Shown one piece after another: positions 47,430 to 56,455 of a DNA stretch of 64,000 nucleotides (its first letter is position 1; each line of letters starts with the position of its first letter). The stretch comes from Actinotignum schaalii FB123-CNA-2 (GTDB lineage: Bacteria > Actinomycetota > Actinomycetes > Actinomycetales > Actinomycetaceae): positions 245,354 to 309,353 of the forward strand of contig NZ_KE150263.1 of NCBI RefSeq assembly GCF_000411135.1. Reading direction: 5' to 3'. Under the pieces are notes generated by a model. It was given only the letters and a program-made list of their open reading frames with translations. It did not search any database and was not told the origin of the DNA. The position numbers and the translations under genes were made by a program.

Positions 47430-50138
47430 ATGAGTAAGGTTCAGGATGCCTCGGGGCCAGCCAGCGCCGCGACAGCGAGCGCGCGGGCCCGGGCGTCGTC
47501 GTCGAAGAAAGGTTCCCCGGTGTCGCGACTTGTCGCTTTCATCCGCTCCCATCCCCGCCCCTTCAAAATCACTTTCTATGTGCTGGTGATCGCCGGGGTG
47601 GCGGCCGTGGCTCGTACCCAACTCCAGGAGTTGAGCGGGGAGCACATGGCGCGGGTGCTCAGCGAGACACCGCCGATAGTCCTCGTGGAACTTGTGGCTC
47701 TCGGTTTCCTCGCCTTTACCGCCACCGGTATTTATGACATTTTCGCCTCGCGGCATTTCGGGGTGGAGCTCCCGGTGGGAACGGCGGCGAAAATCGGGTG
47801 GATCGCCCAGGCGTTCAACAATTTTGCCGGCCTGGGTGGGCTAACCGGCGGGGCGATTCGCTCGCGCTACTACAAGCGGGCCGGAGCCTCCACCAAAGCC
47901 GCTGTGGATGCGAGCGTTGCGGTATGGGCCGCGAACCTGCTCGGGCTTTTCGCCATGCTGCTGGCCACCCTGCCTTTCGCTTTCCGCTACGACGGGCGTT
48001 TCCTAGTGGTACCCGTGGTGGCCTGCCTATATATCCCGGTGTATTTCCTGGCCGGCAAGGTCCATTTCTGGAAGATTGACCTGCGCAACACCGCGATTGG
48101 CACCCAGAATTTCCGGCAAAAACTCCAGATGCTTTTTGCGTCTGTTGCTGATTGGCTGGCCGCGGCGGTGTTCTTCTGGATTTGCGTGCGGACCTTCCTG
48201 GGTGAGGTTTCCTTCGTGCAGGCGGTGTTTGTATACGCCACTGCCACCCTGGTGGGTCTGCTCAGCTTCATCCCGGCGGGCCTGGGAACTTTCGATCTCA
48301 CCGTTATCGTCTTCTTCCAGCACCTCGGTTTTGATTCCTCCGTCCTGGTGCTCGCGATTATTGTTTACCGCGTTACTTATTACGCGCTACCGTGGCTGGC
48401 GGCCACCGTGTACTGGCTGGCCGAATACGCCTACCCGCGCCTGGGCCTGGAGGATCGGGATAAGCGTGAACGCTGGCTCATTAATGCGCTGTCCACCGGC
48501 GTGGTGATCCTGGGGATTTTCTCCATCGTCAACGCTTTCGCGCCCTCCTTTTACGCGCGGGTGGCGCTGCTGCATGTATTCCTCCCCCACGAAATGATTC
48601 GCTCCTCGCGTATTGTCTCGCTGCTGGTGGGGATTATGTTGCTTATTTTGGCGCGCGGGGTGCGCCAGCGGGTCAGCCGTGTCTTCCCCATTATTTTGAT
48701 TCTGCTGGGTGTGGCCGCGGTGGCCTCGGTGGCGCGCGGGCTGGATACCGGCGCGATTATCGTCATTATTCTGTTCTCGATTCTGCTCTACCTGGCGCGC
48801 GGGGCTTTCAACCGCGAACCCCTCCCCTTCGAGTGGCGTTCTTTCGCGTTTTCCGCGGTTATCGCGGTGGGTATCCCGCTGGGGATTTTTGCCTGGCGCT
48901 GGATCCACGGAGCCCCGCAGGCGCACGTGTACCCCACGGCCCATGCGCTCCTCACCGGGCTAAGCATGATCTGCTTCGTTTCCCTTATTTCCCTCGCGTT
49001 ACTTTTCTCGCGGTCCCGTGCCCCGCATTTCGAGCTACCCACCCCGGATGATGTGCAGCGGTTCGAAACGTTCCTGAGCCAGCACAATGCCGGCAACGCT
49101 TTCACGCATCTTTTCTACCTGGGTGATAAGCAGGTCTTTTATTCTTCTAACGGGCGTGCCGCGCTGCTCTACCGGCCCTACCGTTCCTCCATGCTGGTGC
49201 TCGGCGATCCGTTCGGGGACGAAGCCGCTTTCGAGGAGCTTTTCGAGGAATTCGTCACCTACGCCGATGAGCACGGCTGTTCGGTCGCGATTTATGAGAT
49301 TGCGGATATCTACCTGGGCGCCTGCGCAAATATCGGTTTCTCCTTCGTGAAAATCGGGGAGGATGCCACCGTGGATCTGGCCACGTATTCCAATGTGGGG
49401 AATAAGGGCAAAGTTTTCCGGCGGATGCGTAACCGCATGGGTGAAAAGGGCACGCATTTCGAAGTGCATTTCCCGCCCTACCCTCCCAAATTCATTGAGG
49501 AACTGCGCGAGGTTTCGGACGCGTGGCTGGGCAAACGTTCGGAAATGGGCTTCTCCCTCGGTTTCTTCGACGCCTCCTATATTGGCCGCACCCCGGTGCT
49601 GCTGGTGCGCGGGGAGGAACGTATCGAAGGTTTCGCAAGCCTTATGCCGATGGCCCCGGGGGTCGCTTCCGTGGACCTTATGCGCATCCGGCCGGACGCC
49701 CCGGGCGGCACCATGGATGGTATTTTTGTTTCCCTTATTGAATGGGCGAAAGAAAACGGATACACCCACGTCAATTTGGGGATGGCGCCCATGTCCAATA
49801 CGGGTACCACGCGCTTCTCGCGGGCGCGTGAAAAGGTGGTGCGCGTGATCTACGATTTCGGTGACCGTCTCTACAATTTCAAGGGCTTGCGTTCCTACAA
49901 GGAAAAGTTCAAGCCGCGCTGGCAGTCCCGCTATCTTGCGTATACCGGAACCACGGCGCTCACCCCCACCATCCTGGGGCTCCTTGATGTCATTCAGCAT
50001 CCGGATCGCAGCCGCGGGGCGATTCCGTTGCAATGGAGCCTGCCTGCGCCCTGCTCGAGTGAGGGTGACGACACCGCAGCTGCCGTTCCGGCAGCTGATC
50101 CTACGGCTGCCAGTGCGACTGGAAAGAAAGGTGCCTGA
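47430..50138 (+). CDS. mprF: Lysylphosphatidylglycerol synthase/flippase MprF
   Basis: 902 residues from the ATG at 47430 (MSKVQD), with AAGGG nearby; the frame is open further upstream but that part runs antisense to HU. The N-terminal half has about 14 membrane helices (flippase; FNNFAGLGGLTGGAIRSRYYK and FIPAGLGTFDLTV are MprF-typical). The C-terminal DUF2156 domain (about residues 530-860: VLGDPFGDE, ANIGFSFVKIGEDA, LGMAPMSN, KEKFKPRWQSRYLAY) transfers an amino acid from tRNA to phosphatidylglycerol. This makes the membrane surface more positive and resistant to cationic peptides. The C-terminus ends in an Ala/Thr tail. Confidence 0.94.
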   Translation: MSKVQDASGPASAATASARARASSSKKGSPVSRLVAFIRSHPRPFKITFYVLVIAGVAAVARTQLQELSGEHMARVLSETPPIVLVELVALGFLAFTATGIYDIFASRHFGVELPVGTAAKIGWIAQAFNNFAGLGGLTGGAIRSRYYKRAGASTKAAVDASVAVWAANLLGLFAMLLATLPFAFRYDGRFLVVPVVACLYIPVYFLAGKVHFWKIDLRNTAIGTQNFRQKLQMLFASVADWLAAAVFFWICVRTFLGEVSFVQAVFVYATATLVGLLSFIPAGLGTFDLTVIVFFQHLGFDSSVLVLAIIVYRVTYYALPWLAATVYWLAEYAYPRLGLEDRDKRERWLINALSTGVVILGIFSIVNAFAPSFYARVALLHVFLPHEMIRSSRIVSLLVGIMLLILARGVRQRVSRVFPIILILLGVAAVASVARGLDTGAIIVIILFSILLYLARGAFNREPLPFEWRSFAFSAVIAVGIPLGIFAWRWIHGAPQAHVYPTAHALLTGLSMICFVSLISLALLFSRSRAPHFELPTPDDVQRFETFLSQHNAGNAFTHLFYLGDKQVFYSSNGRAALLYRPYRSSMLVLGDPFGDEAAFEELFEEFVTYADEHGCSVAIYEIADIYLGACANIGFSFVKIGEDATVDLATYSNVGNKGKVFRRMRNRMGEKGTHFEVHFPPYPPKFIEELREVSDAWLGKRSEMGFSLGFFDASYIGRTPVLLVRGEERIEGFASLMPMAPGVASVDLMRIRPDAPGGTMDGIFVSLIEWAKENGYTHVNLGMAPMSNTGTTRFSRAREKVVRVIYDFGDRLYNFKGLRSYKEKFKPRWQSRYLAYTGTTALTPTILGLLDVIQHPDRSRGAIPLQWSLPAPCSSEGDDTAAAVPAADPTAASATGKKGA

Positions 50139-50608
50139 TGGCCAAGCGCCCCTCGATGCGCAATCCTGAAACGCCGATGGAAGAATTTGGCACGGTGGTG
50201 CTGCGCCGGGCAACCCAGAATGTGCACAGCAAGCTGGTGGTTGATCCGGAGCGGCATAAATCGGAGCTTGCGGCGGCTGAGCGGCGCGATGCGGATCATC
50301 AGGTGCGCGAGCTCTTCCCCGATGCCCGGATTTGGTACCTGGAGGCCCGGCCGAGCCACTACCGCTGGAAGGCAGCCGGCTTCTTTGTGCTCAGTATGCT
50401 GGATCTGGATGTGTATCGCGGCTGGCTAGACGGCCCGCATCCGCGTGCTTTCTACCTGGTGGAACAGGGCCGGCTCCAGCTGTTAGTGCGGGTCAATGAT
50501 TTTTATCTTGACGCGATTGCGCTTCCTTCTCCGCCCGCCCCGGTGAGCAAGCGGCGTTTCACCATCGGACGGGATGAGTTTCTACGTCACGAAGAGGAAC
50601 TGGGTTAG
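50138..50608 (+). CDS. Unrecognised protein coupled to mprF
   Basis: 156 residues; the ATG overlaps the mprF stop by 1 base, so it is translated with it. No family is recognised. It is soluble, charged and rich in Arg and His early on, with an aromatic core (RIWYLEARPSHYRWKAAGFF) and a C-terminal beta-type region ending FTIGRDEFLRHEEEL. It may be an accessory of MprF, but only location supports this. Confidence 0.7.
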   Translation: MAKRPSMRNPETPMEEFGTVVLRRATQNVHSKLVVDPERHKSELAAAERRDADHQVRELFPDARIWYLEARPSHYRWKAAGFFVLSMLDLDVYRGWLDGPHPRAFYLVEQGRLQLLVRVNDFYLDAIALPSPPAPVSKRRFTIGRDEFLRHEEELG

Positions 50609-50610
50609 CT

Positions 50611-50646
50611 GAACGGGAGAGGTGCTGAGCGGTACCTCTCCCGTTC
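50611..50646. terminator. Bidirectional terminator between mprF unit and pilus operon
   Basis: Perfect 13-bp arms (50611-50623 and 50634-50646) with a 10-base loop, between two convergent units. Confidence 0.8.
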
Positions 50647-50661
50647 GCTGTGCTGCAAGCA

Positions 50662-51546
50662 CTACGCTTCCTGACTCGCGGCGTTGTTCTTGACGCGGCG
50701 GCGTTCTTTCCACGTCATGCGCGCGAGCACCCCGATGGTGCCCAGTACCCCCGCTCCATAGGCAATAGCGAACCACGGGAAGCGCGGGAGATCGGAGGGC
50801 TTATTCGCGGCTTTCACGTCTTCCACCGGCGTGGGAATAATGCGCTCGCCCGTGACCAGGATGCGATGGGAGTTAATGCCGAGCGGGGTGCAGGTCACCA
50901 GGGTGACGAGGTCTTTGCCTTCTTCTACCCGTAGGGTATCGGTATCTTCCGGGGCTACTACTTTGGTATCCCGCACGCGGTAGGTGAGTACATCACCGAA
51001 CACTTCGATGGTGAAGGTATCCCCCACGTTAACTTTGTTGAGGTCGGTGAACATACGGGCGTTGGCGAGGCCGCGGTGCGCGGTGATAACGGCGCGGGTG
51101 CTCGGCCCGCCCACCGGCAGCGAGGTGCCTTCCAGGTGGCCGGCCGCGCGGTTAAGGACCTCATCTGAGGTGCCGTGGTAGACGGGTAGATCAACGTCAA
51201 TAGTGGGGATGCGGAGCCGGGCCATAAGGCCTTCGGAATCCGCGGCAAGAATTTTTTCGTAAGGCCAGATACCGTCCGCGGCGGTGGTGTCGCCAGTTCC
51301 GGTGGCTTTCCGTTCATTGGCTTCCAAGATTGCGCCGGCGTTGAAGGCCTCGTTATAGGCGTGCGCGGCGGCTAGCTGGGTATCTTTATCAGGCTGGGCG
51401 GTGGCGATTTGTTCGGAGTAGGCGCCGGTAACTTTGGATTGCTCGTATTGGGAGAGCCAGGCGGCAGCGTGCGGGTACACCAGCAAGGTGAGCCCAAGGA
51501 TAACAAGAAGCCCGATAAGGTAGGGCAGCAGCAGGTTTTTCTTCAT
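50662..51546 (-). CDS. srtC: Class C sortase (pilin polymerase)
   Basis: 294 residues from the ATG at 51546 (MKKNLLLPYL). An N-terminal membrane helix (about 5-25), the catalytic domain with His157 (ITAHRG), Cys219 in TLVTC and Arg228 (SHRIL), and a C-terminal membrane helix (about 253-272) followed by basic residues. The two anchors are the mark of class C pilus sortases. No classical DPW lid is seen; a GIWPYEKIL stretch at about 92-100 is a candidate lid region. It links pilin subunits through lysine isopeptide bonds. It follows the major pilin gene after a hairpin. Confidence 0.92.
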   Translation of the reverse strand: MKKNLLLPYLIGLLVILGLTLLVYPHAAAWLSQYEQSKVTGAYSEQIATAQPDKDTQLAAAHAYNEAFNAGAILEANERKATGTGDTTAADGIWPYEKILAADSEGLMARLRIPTIDVDLPVYHGTSDEVLNRAAGHLEGTSLPVGGPSTRAVITAHRGLANARMFTDLNKVNVGDTFTIEVFGDVLTYRVRDTKVVAPEDTDTLRVEEGKDLVTLVTCTPLGINSHRILVTGERIIPTPVEDVKAANKPSDLPRFPWFAIAYGAGVLGTIGVLARMTWKERRRVKNNAASQEA

Positions 51547-51558
51547 GAGATACAGACC

Positions 51559-51594
51559 CGGGTGGGGAGGTACCAGATGGTACCTCCCCACCCG
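51559..51594 (-). terminator. Perfect hairpin between pilin and sortase genes
   Basis: Perfect 16-bp stem (51559-51574 with 51579-51594) and AGAT/ATCT loop, in the 86-base gap between the major pilin and srtC. It probably acts as a partial terminator or mRNA stabiliser that lets more pilin than sortase be made. Confidence 0.7.
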
Positions 51595-51632
51595 TTCGGT
51601 AGGCCGCGAGTGTTACGCGGTCAGTTCTGTGC

Positions 51633-53123
51633 TTAGGCGTTCACCGCGCGGTTGCGGCGAACCTGAGCGACGGTCAAGCCACCAGCAGCACCCAGCAGCG
51701 CGAGGCCACCGAGGGTGAGCATGAGCTGGCCGGCAGCACCGGTCAACGGCAGGTTCGGGCCGCCATGCTTGGTGTTGTCGATGGTCAGGGCAACCTGAGT
51801 CGCCTTACCCTTGTTTACAGTCACTTCCTTGACTTCCGTACTGATCACGTAACCGGCCGGAGCCTTGGTTTCCTTGAGGTAGAACTTCTTGCTGTCCTCA
51901 GTTCCAAGAACGAGGCCGACGAAACGAACCTGGCCATCTGCACCAGAAACAGCCTTGGCGATCGGATCAGTGCCAGCAGCTGCAGCTTCCTTCGTCGCGA
52001 ACACCGCGAATTCCGCATCCTTCAGCGGCTTCTGGTCATCCTTGTCGCGCTTAAGAATAAGAAGATCACCGACCTTAACCTTACGGTCAGAGGGCGTGGT
52101 GGTAACACCAGGCTGGTAGTTATTTACGATGGGACCGAAGGAGTTCGGAATTTCACCGTTCTGCGGTACACCCGTGATCTGAGTGGAAAGAACCACCTTG
52201 AATTCTTGACCGGCAGTCACCTTAGCGAGGCGAGCCGGGGTCAGCTTAACGGTGACTTTCTGGCTAACAGTGGTATCGGTCTCTCCCTTATCGGCAGGTT
52301 CCACGGTCACCGTGTAATCGGTGTCCGGAGTAAGGGTTTCGCCACCAAGGGTCACCACAGCATTCTTGTACTTGAGGTGAGCATCGAGCTGATCCTCCAT
52401 ACCGACATTGGTGTATGTCTCCTGGACACCCTCGGCGTTCACACCGAGTGCCGGAACAGCGTACTTGATCTCCCAGTCAACATTGTCGCCGACCTTCTGA
52501 GCAGCTTCGTCCTTCAGAGTCTTGACGCCGTCATCGGACACGGTGTTCTTCGGGTACGCATGGACATCGTAGAGCCACTTAGCGTTCTGGCCTTCCTTGG
52601 AGGGGAAGGGGATAGAAACGAAGAAAGGCTGGGCCTTCTTGATTACCTTGTGAGTACCGGTATCGCCTTCACGAACCAGGTACACACCAGCGGCGAGGTC
52701 ACCGAAAGTCGCTGTGCCACCAGCAGCGGTGACCTGCTTAGTTTCGTTAGCGTCGAGGGTAACGTCCTGGCCTTTGTAGGTAACCTTCTTCGCCCCTTCG
52801 TCATACTGGAGCTGGGAAATCTTTTCCCATTCGTTCGGGTTTGTCAGGTCGATCCCACTTACTTTCTGGAGAATGAACTCGACGCCGTCCATAGCCTTAG
52901 CAGTATCGGGAGCGGTCAGCAGACGACCGTTATTAGTCTGGTTCCAGGCCGGGTTCTCGTACTTGTGAACCACAATCGAGCCCTTGCGGGTGAGATCAGG
53001 GTTACCAAGATTGTCGTTCTGCGGAACAGCGTGGGCCCCGGGTGCGAGCACCAGACCAGCGGCGCCCAGCAGGGCGGTGATCAGGGCGGCGAGCACCGCG
53101 CGGATAGATTTCTTCAGCTGCAT
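51633..53123 (-). CDS. Major fimbrial subunit (SpaA/FimA-type isopeptide pilin)
   Basis: 496 residues. A signal peptide covers about residues 1-32 (hydrophobic core LAALITALLGAAGLVLA). The pilin motif WLYDVHAYPKN places the polymerising Lys at 192. Cna-B-like beta domains follow, and the C-terminal domain carries the E-box YLKETKAPAGY. The sorting signal LPLTG is at 458-462, then a membrane helix and RRNR tail. It is polymerised by the adjacent sortase and anchored to the wall. The start has GGAGAGGA just upstream. In layout it matches Actinomyces type-2 fimbriae (tip, shaft, sortase). Confidence 0.92.
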   Translation of the reverse strand: MQLKKSIRAVLAALITALLGAAGLVLAPGAHAVPQNDNLGNPDLTRKGSIVVHKYENPAWNQTNNGRLLTAPDTAKAMDGVEFILQKVSGIDLTNPNEWEKISQLQYDEGAKKVTYKGQDVTLDANETKQVTAAGGTATFGDLAAGVYLVREGDTGTHKVIKKAQPFFVSIPFPSKEGQNAKWLYDVHAYPKNTVSDDGVKTLKDEAAQKVGDNVDWEIKYAVPALGVNAEGVQETYTNVGMEDQLDAHLKYKNAVVTLGGETLTPDTDYTVTVEPADKGETDTTVSQKVTVKLTPARLAKVTAGQEFKVVLSTQITGVPQNGEIPNSFGPIVNNYQPGVTTTPSDRKVKVGDLLILKRDKDDQKPLKDAEFAVFATKEAAAAGTDPIAKAVSGADGQVRFVGLVLGTEDSKKFYLKETKAPAGYVISTEVKEVTVNKGKATQVALTIDNTKHGGPNLPLTGAAGQLMLTLGGLALLGAAGGLTVAQVRRNRAVNA

Positions 53124-53251
53124 GGTAGTCCTCTCCGTGATTGCAGCACATATTGCTTCAATTAGTTGTGTGGTTATTTTTGCCCGAAGGGCGGCGTTAG
53201 CTGCGCAGTTTTACGTGCACAGTTCTCAGTGGCTGAGCCTTTATTCCACGC

Positions 53252-54981
53252 TCACCCCCGGTTTCGCCGTCTGATCATCACGATGCTCACCAGGAGCACA
53301 GCTCCCCCGAGCACCGCGAAGCCTGCCGTGCGGAACGCGTCCTCGCTCCATCCACCGGTGAGTGGGAGCGGCGGTGCCTCACGAAGCTTGTTATAAATCA
53401 CGCCGAGATTCAGTTCCACGGGTTCGTTACGATCATTCGTGACGGTCGTGGCGCCCACCTCCACGGTTTTCACCTCGGTGGACTTCACATAGCCCAGCGG
53501 CGCAGTCTTTTCTTCCAGGGTGTAGGTACCCCAGGGAATGTTTTCCAGGCGCAACTTACCCGGGCGAGGATCCTTATCCTGCCAGAGCTTGGTAGCCGAG
53601 CACGCCTGCGCGGTCTCCCCCACACAGTCGCTTACCTCGAAAGGCCGCCCATGCTGATCGCGCACCGTCCACACGGATCCCTTGAGGAACTTCTCCGACC
53701 CGGTTTCCTTCTTATCCCACACGATGGTGCCACGCACGCGATCATTCTTAATGATGACCGGGGGATTCTGCTGCGCCGTCGTTACTACCTGCGGCGCGCC
53801 AGCGGGCCTGTACCCGCGCGGAGCGGACTTTTCATCCACCACGTAGCGCCTGCCAATGAGCACATTGTCCCACCTGGCCCGGCCGTATTGATCCGTGGTG
53901 CGCTCGCCTTGACGCGGCTCGCCGGCATCGCAACGTGCGTTCCCATTGGTATCCTCGCACAGGTCGAAAACAGCTCCGGGCAGCGGATCGTTCCATTCCC
54001 CATCACGCTTCTCCACGGTCAACGAGGTCACCTTCGGGCTATTCAACACCGAGCACGTGAGATTCCCGTTCACAGCGGGCGAGGTCACTTCCCCGAGGAA
54101 AGCACCGCCTTCCTCTCGTTGCCCGCGCACCTGAACATTCCGCCCCAGCTTGTCCGTGCAGCTCCACACTTTGTTGTAGTCACTGAGAGACGACGCCGAA
54201 TCGCCCGCCATCTGCTCCTTGAGCACATACACGTGGTCCCGACCGCGCAGCATCTTGCGCGTCGGCGTTTGGGGACCGGTGGTTTGGCCCGTCGTCGTAA
54301 CAGATTCGGAATACGGAGCACCGCCCATCGGATTCGTACCCGGATTCTTTTCCGCAACGGTCACCGTGAACTGGTCGCGGTCATTCAAGCGCTTGGTAAT
54401 GTTCTTCTCCGCGCTGATGGTAGGAAGCTCCGCGCATCCTTCAGTATCGGAAATGAACTGGTCATACCAGGATTTACTTTGCGTTCCGGAGGTCTTGGGA
54501 ACTTCGAAAACTGAACGCCCACCGTTTCTAACTTGTCCCGAAATGATATCTACTTCGTAAATTCGTGATTGCTTGAAACCCTCGTCACGGCTGTCAGCAG
54601 CTCCCGGGTTCTGACCCGTGTAACGACCTGATACATAGAAGGAGCCATTTGGACCAGCCGCCAAACCGTCGGGTTCGAACATCATAAGATTCATGTAGAA
54701 AGAACGGATAAGCTGGGCAGGCAGCTCCGCGAAATTCTTATTACGAATACCGTTGAGGTTGATAATCGGCTCACGCGCATTATTCGCGGTCGCGAACTGT
54801 CCGGCAGCAATCGCCCGGTTATATGCAGCCCGGTAATCTGCCGCATCGATGCGGTCGATGCGAATCTGACTGAGTCCGGTGTAATCTCTCCCCTGATTAG
54901 CAAGACGTCCTTCCGAGGAACCGGAGAGCATATAAAGATTGCCATCCTTATCAAAAATAAGGTCAGAAAACACCGAGGAAG
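53252..54981 (-). pseudogene. Pilus tip adhesin, 3' part (split by IS)
   Basis: 573-codon frame that continues the gene at 56447-57437 beyond the IS. It includes the later part of the N-terminal adhesive domain (DLIFDKDGNLYMLSG), Cna-B/SdrD-B-like domains (VFDLCEDTNGNARCDAGEPR; TYTLEEKTAPLGY as E-box), LPLTG followed by a membrane helix, and the tail RRRNRG. The GTG at 54973 is not a real start; it is the codon interrupted by the insertion. Reconstituted, the protein is 903 residues long, with LPLTG at 866-870. In the present state no tip protein with both signal peptide and sorting signal can be made. Confidence 0.9.
54973..54981. repeat. Left target-site duplication of the IS
   Basis: CCGAGGAAG, repeated exactly at 56447-56455 on the other side of the element. 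Nine bases fits the 8-9-bp duplications of IS256-family elements. Confidence 0.9.
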
Positions 54982-56446
54982 GGTTGCGTCCGTTAGTGTG
55001 GTGTATCTGTATCCCGCGGTGATCCTCGTGTCGGCATGCACAAAGGCGACCATCGCGGGTACCTTTCGAATCAACTCTTACCTATCCTCGAAAGGAGATA
55101 CCCCGCAATGGCCGCTGACCCCCATCATATCGACCCGACAACCTACCTGGGCGAACTACTCACCCAAGCATCCCCCGACCTGATGCGTCACATGCTCACC
55201 GATTTCATCAACCAGATCCTGTCCGTCCAAGCCGACAGTATCTGTGGAGCGAACTATGCAACACCCTCCCCGGACCGTGTCAACAGGCGCAATGGTTACC
55301 GACACCGCCAGTTAGACACCCGCGTTGGAAGCCTGGATATCGCTATCCCCAAACTACGTACCGCTTCCTTCTTCCCTGACTGGCTACTCGAACGCCGCAG
55401 CCGGGCAGAGCGCGCGTTGACCACCGTGATTGCCACCTGCTACCTCAAAGGAGTGTCTACCCGACGCATGAACGACCTGGTAGCCACGCTCGGCATCACT
55501 AACCTCTCCAAATCACAAGTCTCGGACATGGCCAAAGACCTTGACGCGACCGTCAACGATTTCCGTACCAGGCCTTTAGACCAGGGCCCTTACTATTACC
55601 TGTCCTGTGACGCGCTGACCATGAAAGTACGTGAAGGCGGACGCGTGGTGAAAACCAGTGTGCTGCTGGCTACCGGCGTCAATAAGGACGGATATAGGGA
55701 ATTACTGGGCATGCAGGTTGCTACAGCGGAATCTACCGCGTCGTGGACCGGGTTTTTCCGTGATCTTATCGCCCGTGGCCTTGAGGGTGTTTTCCTGGTG
55801 ACCAGTGATGCTCACCTGGGTATCCAGGCAGCGGTCAGTGATTGTTTACCGCAGGCAAGCTGGCAACGCTGCCGGACCCACTTCGCGAAGAATCTTTCAT
55901 CCATGGTCTCTAAGACCCAGTGGCCTACATTATCGGCAATGTTCCACACGATTTTCAGGCAACCAGATGCTGCTAGCGTGTGGGGGCAAGCCCGGGACGT
56001 GGTCGAGTTTTGTTCGAGGAAGTTTCCTCATGTTGGGGACTATCTGGAAGAATCCCTTGACGAGATTCTCGCGTTTACCGCTGCTCCTGAAACAATATGG
56101 ACCAAGATCTGGTCGAATAACCCGACCGAGCGGCTTAACCGTGAGATTCGTAGGCGTACTGATGTTGTGGGTATTTTCCCTAACCGGGAGTCGGTGGTCA
56201 GGCTGGTCGGAGCGGTTTTAGCTGAGCAGCATGATGAATGGATTCAACAAAAGCGGTACATGTCGTTGGCGAGTCTGGCGCAAACCCGGGATGTTATCGC
56301 TCGTGGTGTTATCGACGAGAAGACTATTAGTGGGAAGGAAATTATTGCTTGACCTGTGTCTGATATCCAGTCCTTATTAGTATCGAAACCAGAGAATGAC
56401 AATCATGATTCGAGAACACAGATACACCACTAACCAGGACTTGACC
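54982..56446 (+). mobile_element. IS256-family insertion sequence, complete
   Basis: 1465 bp. Both ends start with GGT and share imperfect inverted repeats: left GGTTGCGTCC-GTTAGTG then TGGTGTATCTGT, right (reverse strand) GGTCAAGTCC-TGGTTAGTG then GTGTATCTGT. A 9-bp target duplication CCGAGGAAG flanks it. It holds one transposase gene on the plus strand, opposite to the interrupted pilus gene. The first 94 bases are identical to bases 63907-64000, so a second copy starts at the window end. Confidence 0.93.
55108..56352 (+). CDS. IS256-family transposase
   Basis: 414 residues from the ATG at 55108 with AAAGGAGAT upstream; a longer frame from 55036 has no such site. The DDE residues are Asp168 (SCDALTMKV), Asp234 (VTSDAHLG) and a Glu in NPTERLNREIRRRT. 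CRTHFAKNL matches the family's conserved RC..H segment. It is full length and intact, so the element should be active. Confidence 0.95.
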   Translation: MAADPHHIDPTTYLGELLTQASPDLMRHMLTDFINQILSVQADSICGANYATPSPDRVNRRNGYRHRQLDTRVGSLDIAIPKLRTASFFPDWLLERRSRAERALTTVIATCYLKGVSTRRMNDLVATLGITNLSKSQVSDMAKDLDATVNDFRTRPLDQGPYYYLSCDALTMKVREGGRVVKTSVLLATGVNKDGYRELLGMQVATAESTASWTGFFRDLIARGLEGVFLVTSDAHLGIQAAVSDCLPQASWQRCRTHFAKNLSSMVSKTQWPTLSAMFHTIFRQPDAASVWGQARDVVEFCSRKFPHVGDYLEESLDEILAFTAAPETIWTKIWSNNPTERLNREIRRRTDVVGIFPNRESVVRLVGAVLAEQHDEWIQQKRYMSLASLAQTRDVIARGVIDEKTISGKEIIA

Positions 56447-56455
56447 CCGAGGAAG
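56447..56455. repeat. Right target-site duplication of the IS
   Basis: Exact copy of CCGAGGAAG at 54973-54981. Confidence 0.9.

Noticed and set aside
54900..54973. GTG at 54973 as a true start of a second pilus protein
   Set aside because: It is the codon cut by the IS; there is no signal peptide and no ribosome site, and the frame joins exactly to the part at 56447-57437.
54691..55074. A short minus-strand frame spanning the pilus/IS junction, repeated in part at the window end
   Set aside because: It only reads the left end of the IS in reverse (hence its repetition at 63778-63999) and is not a gene.
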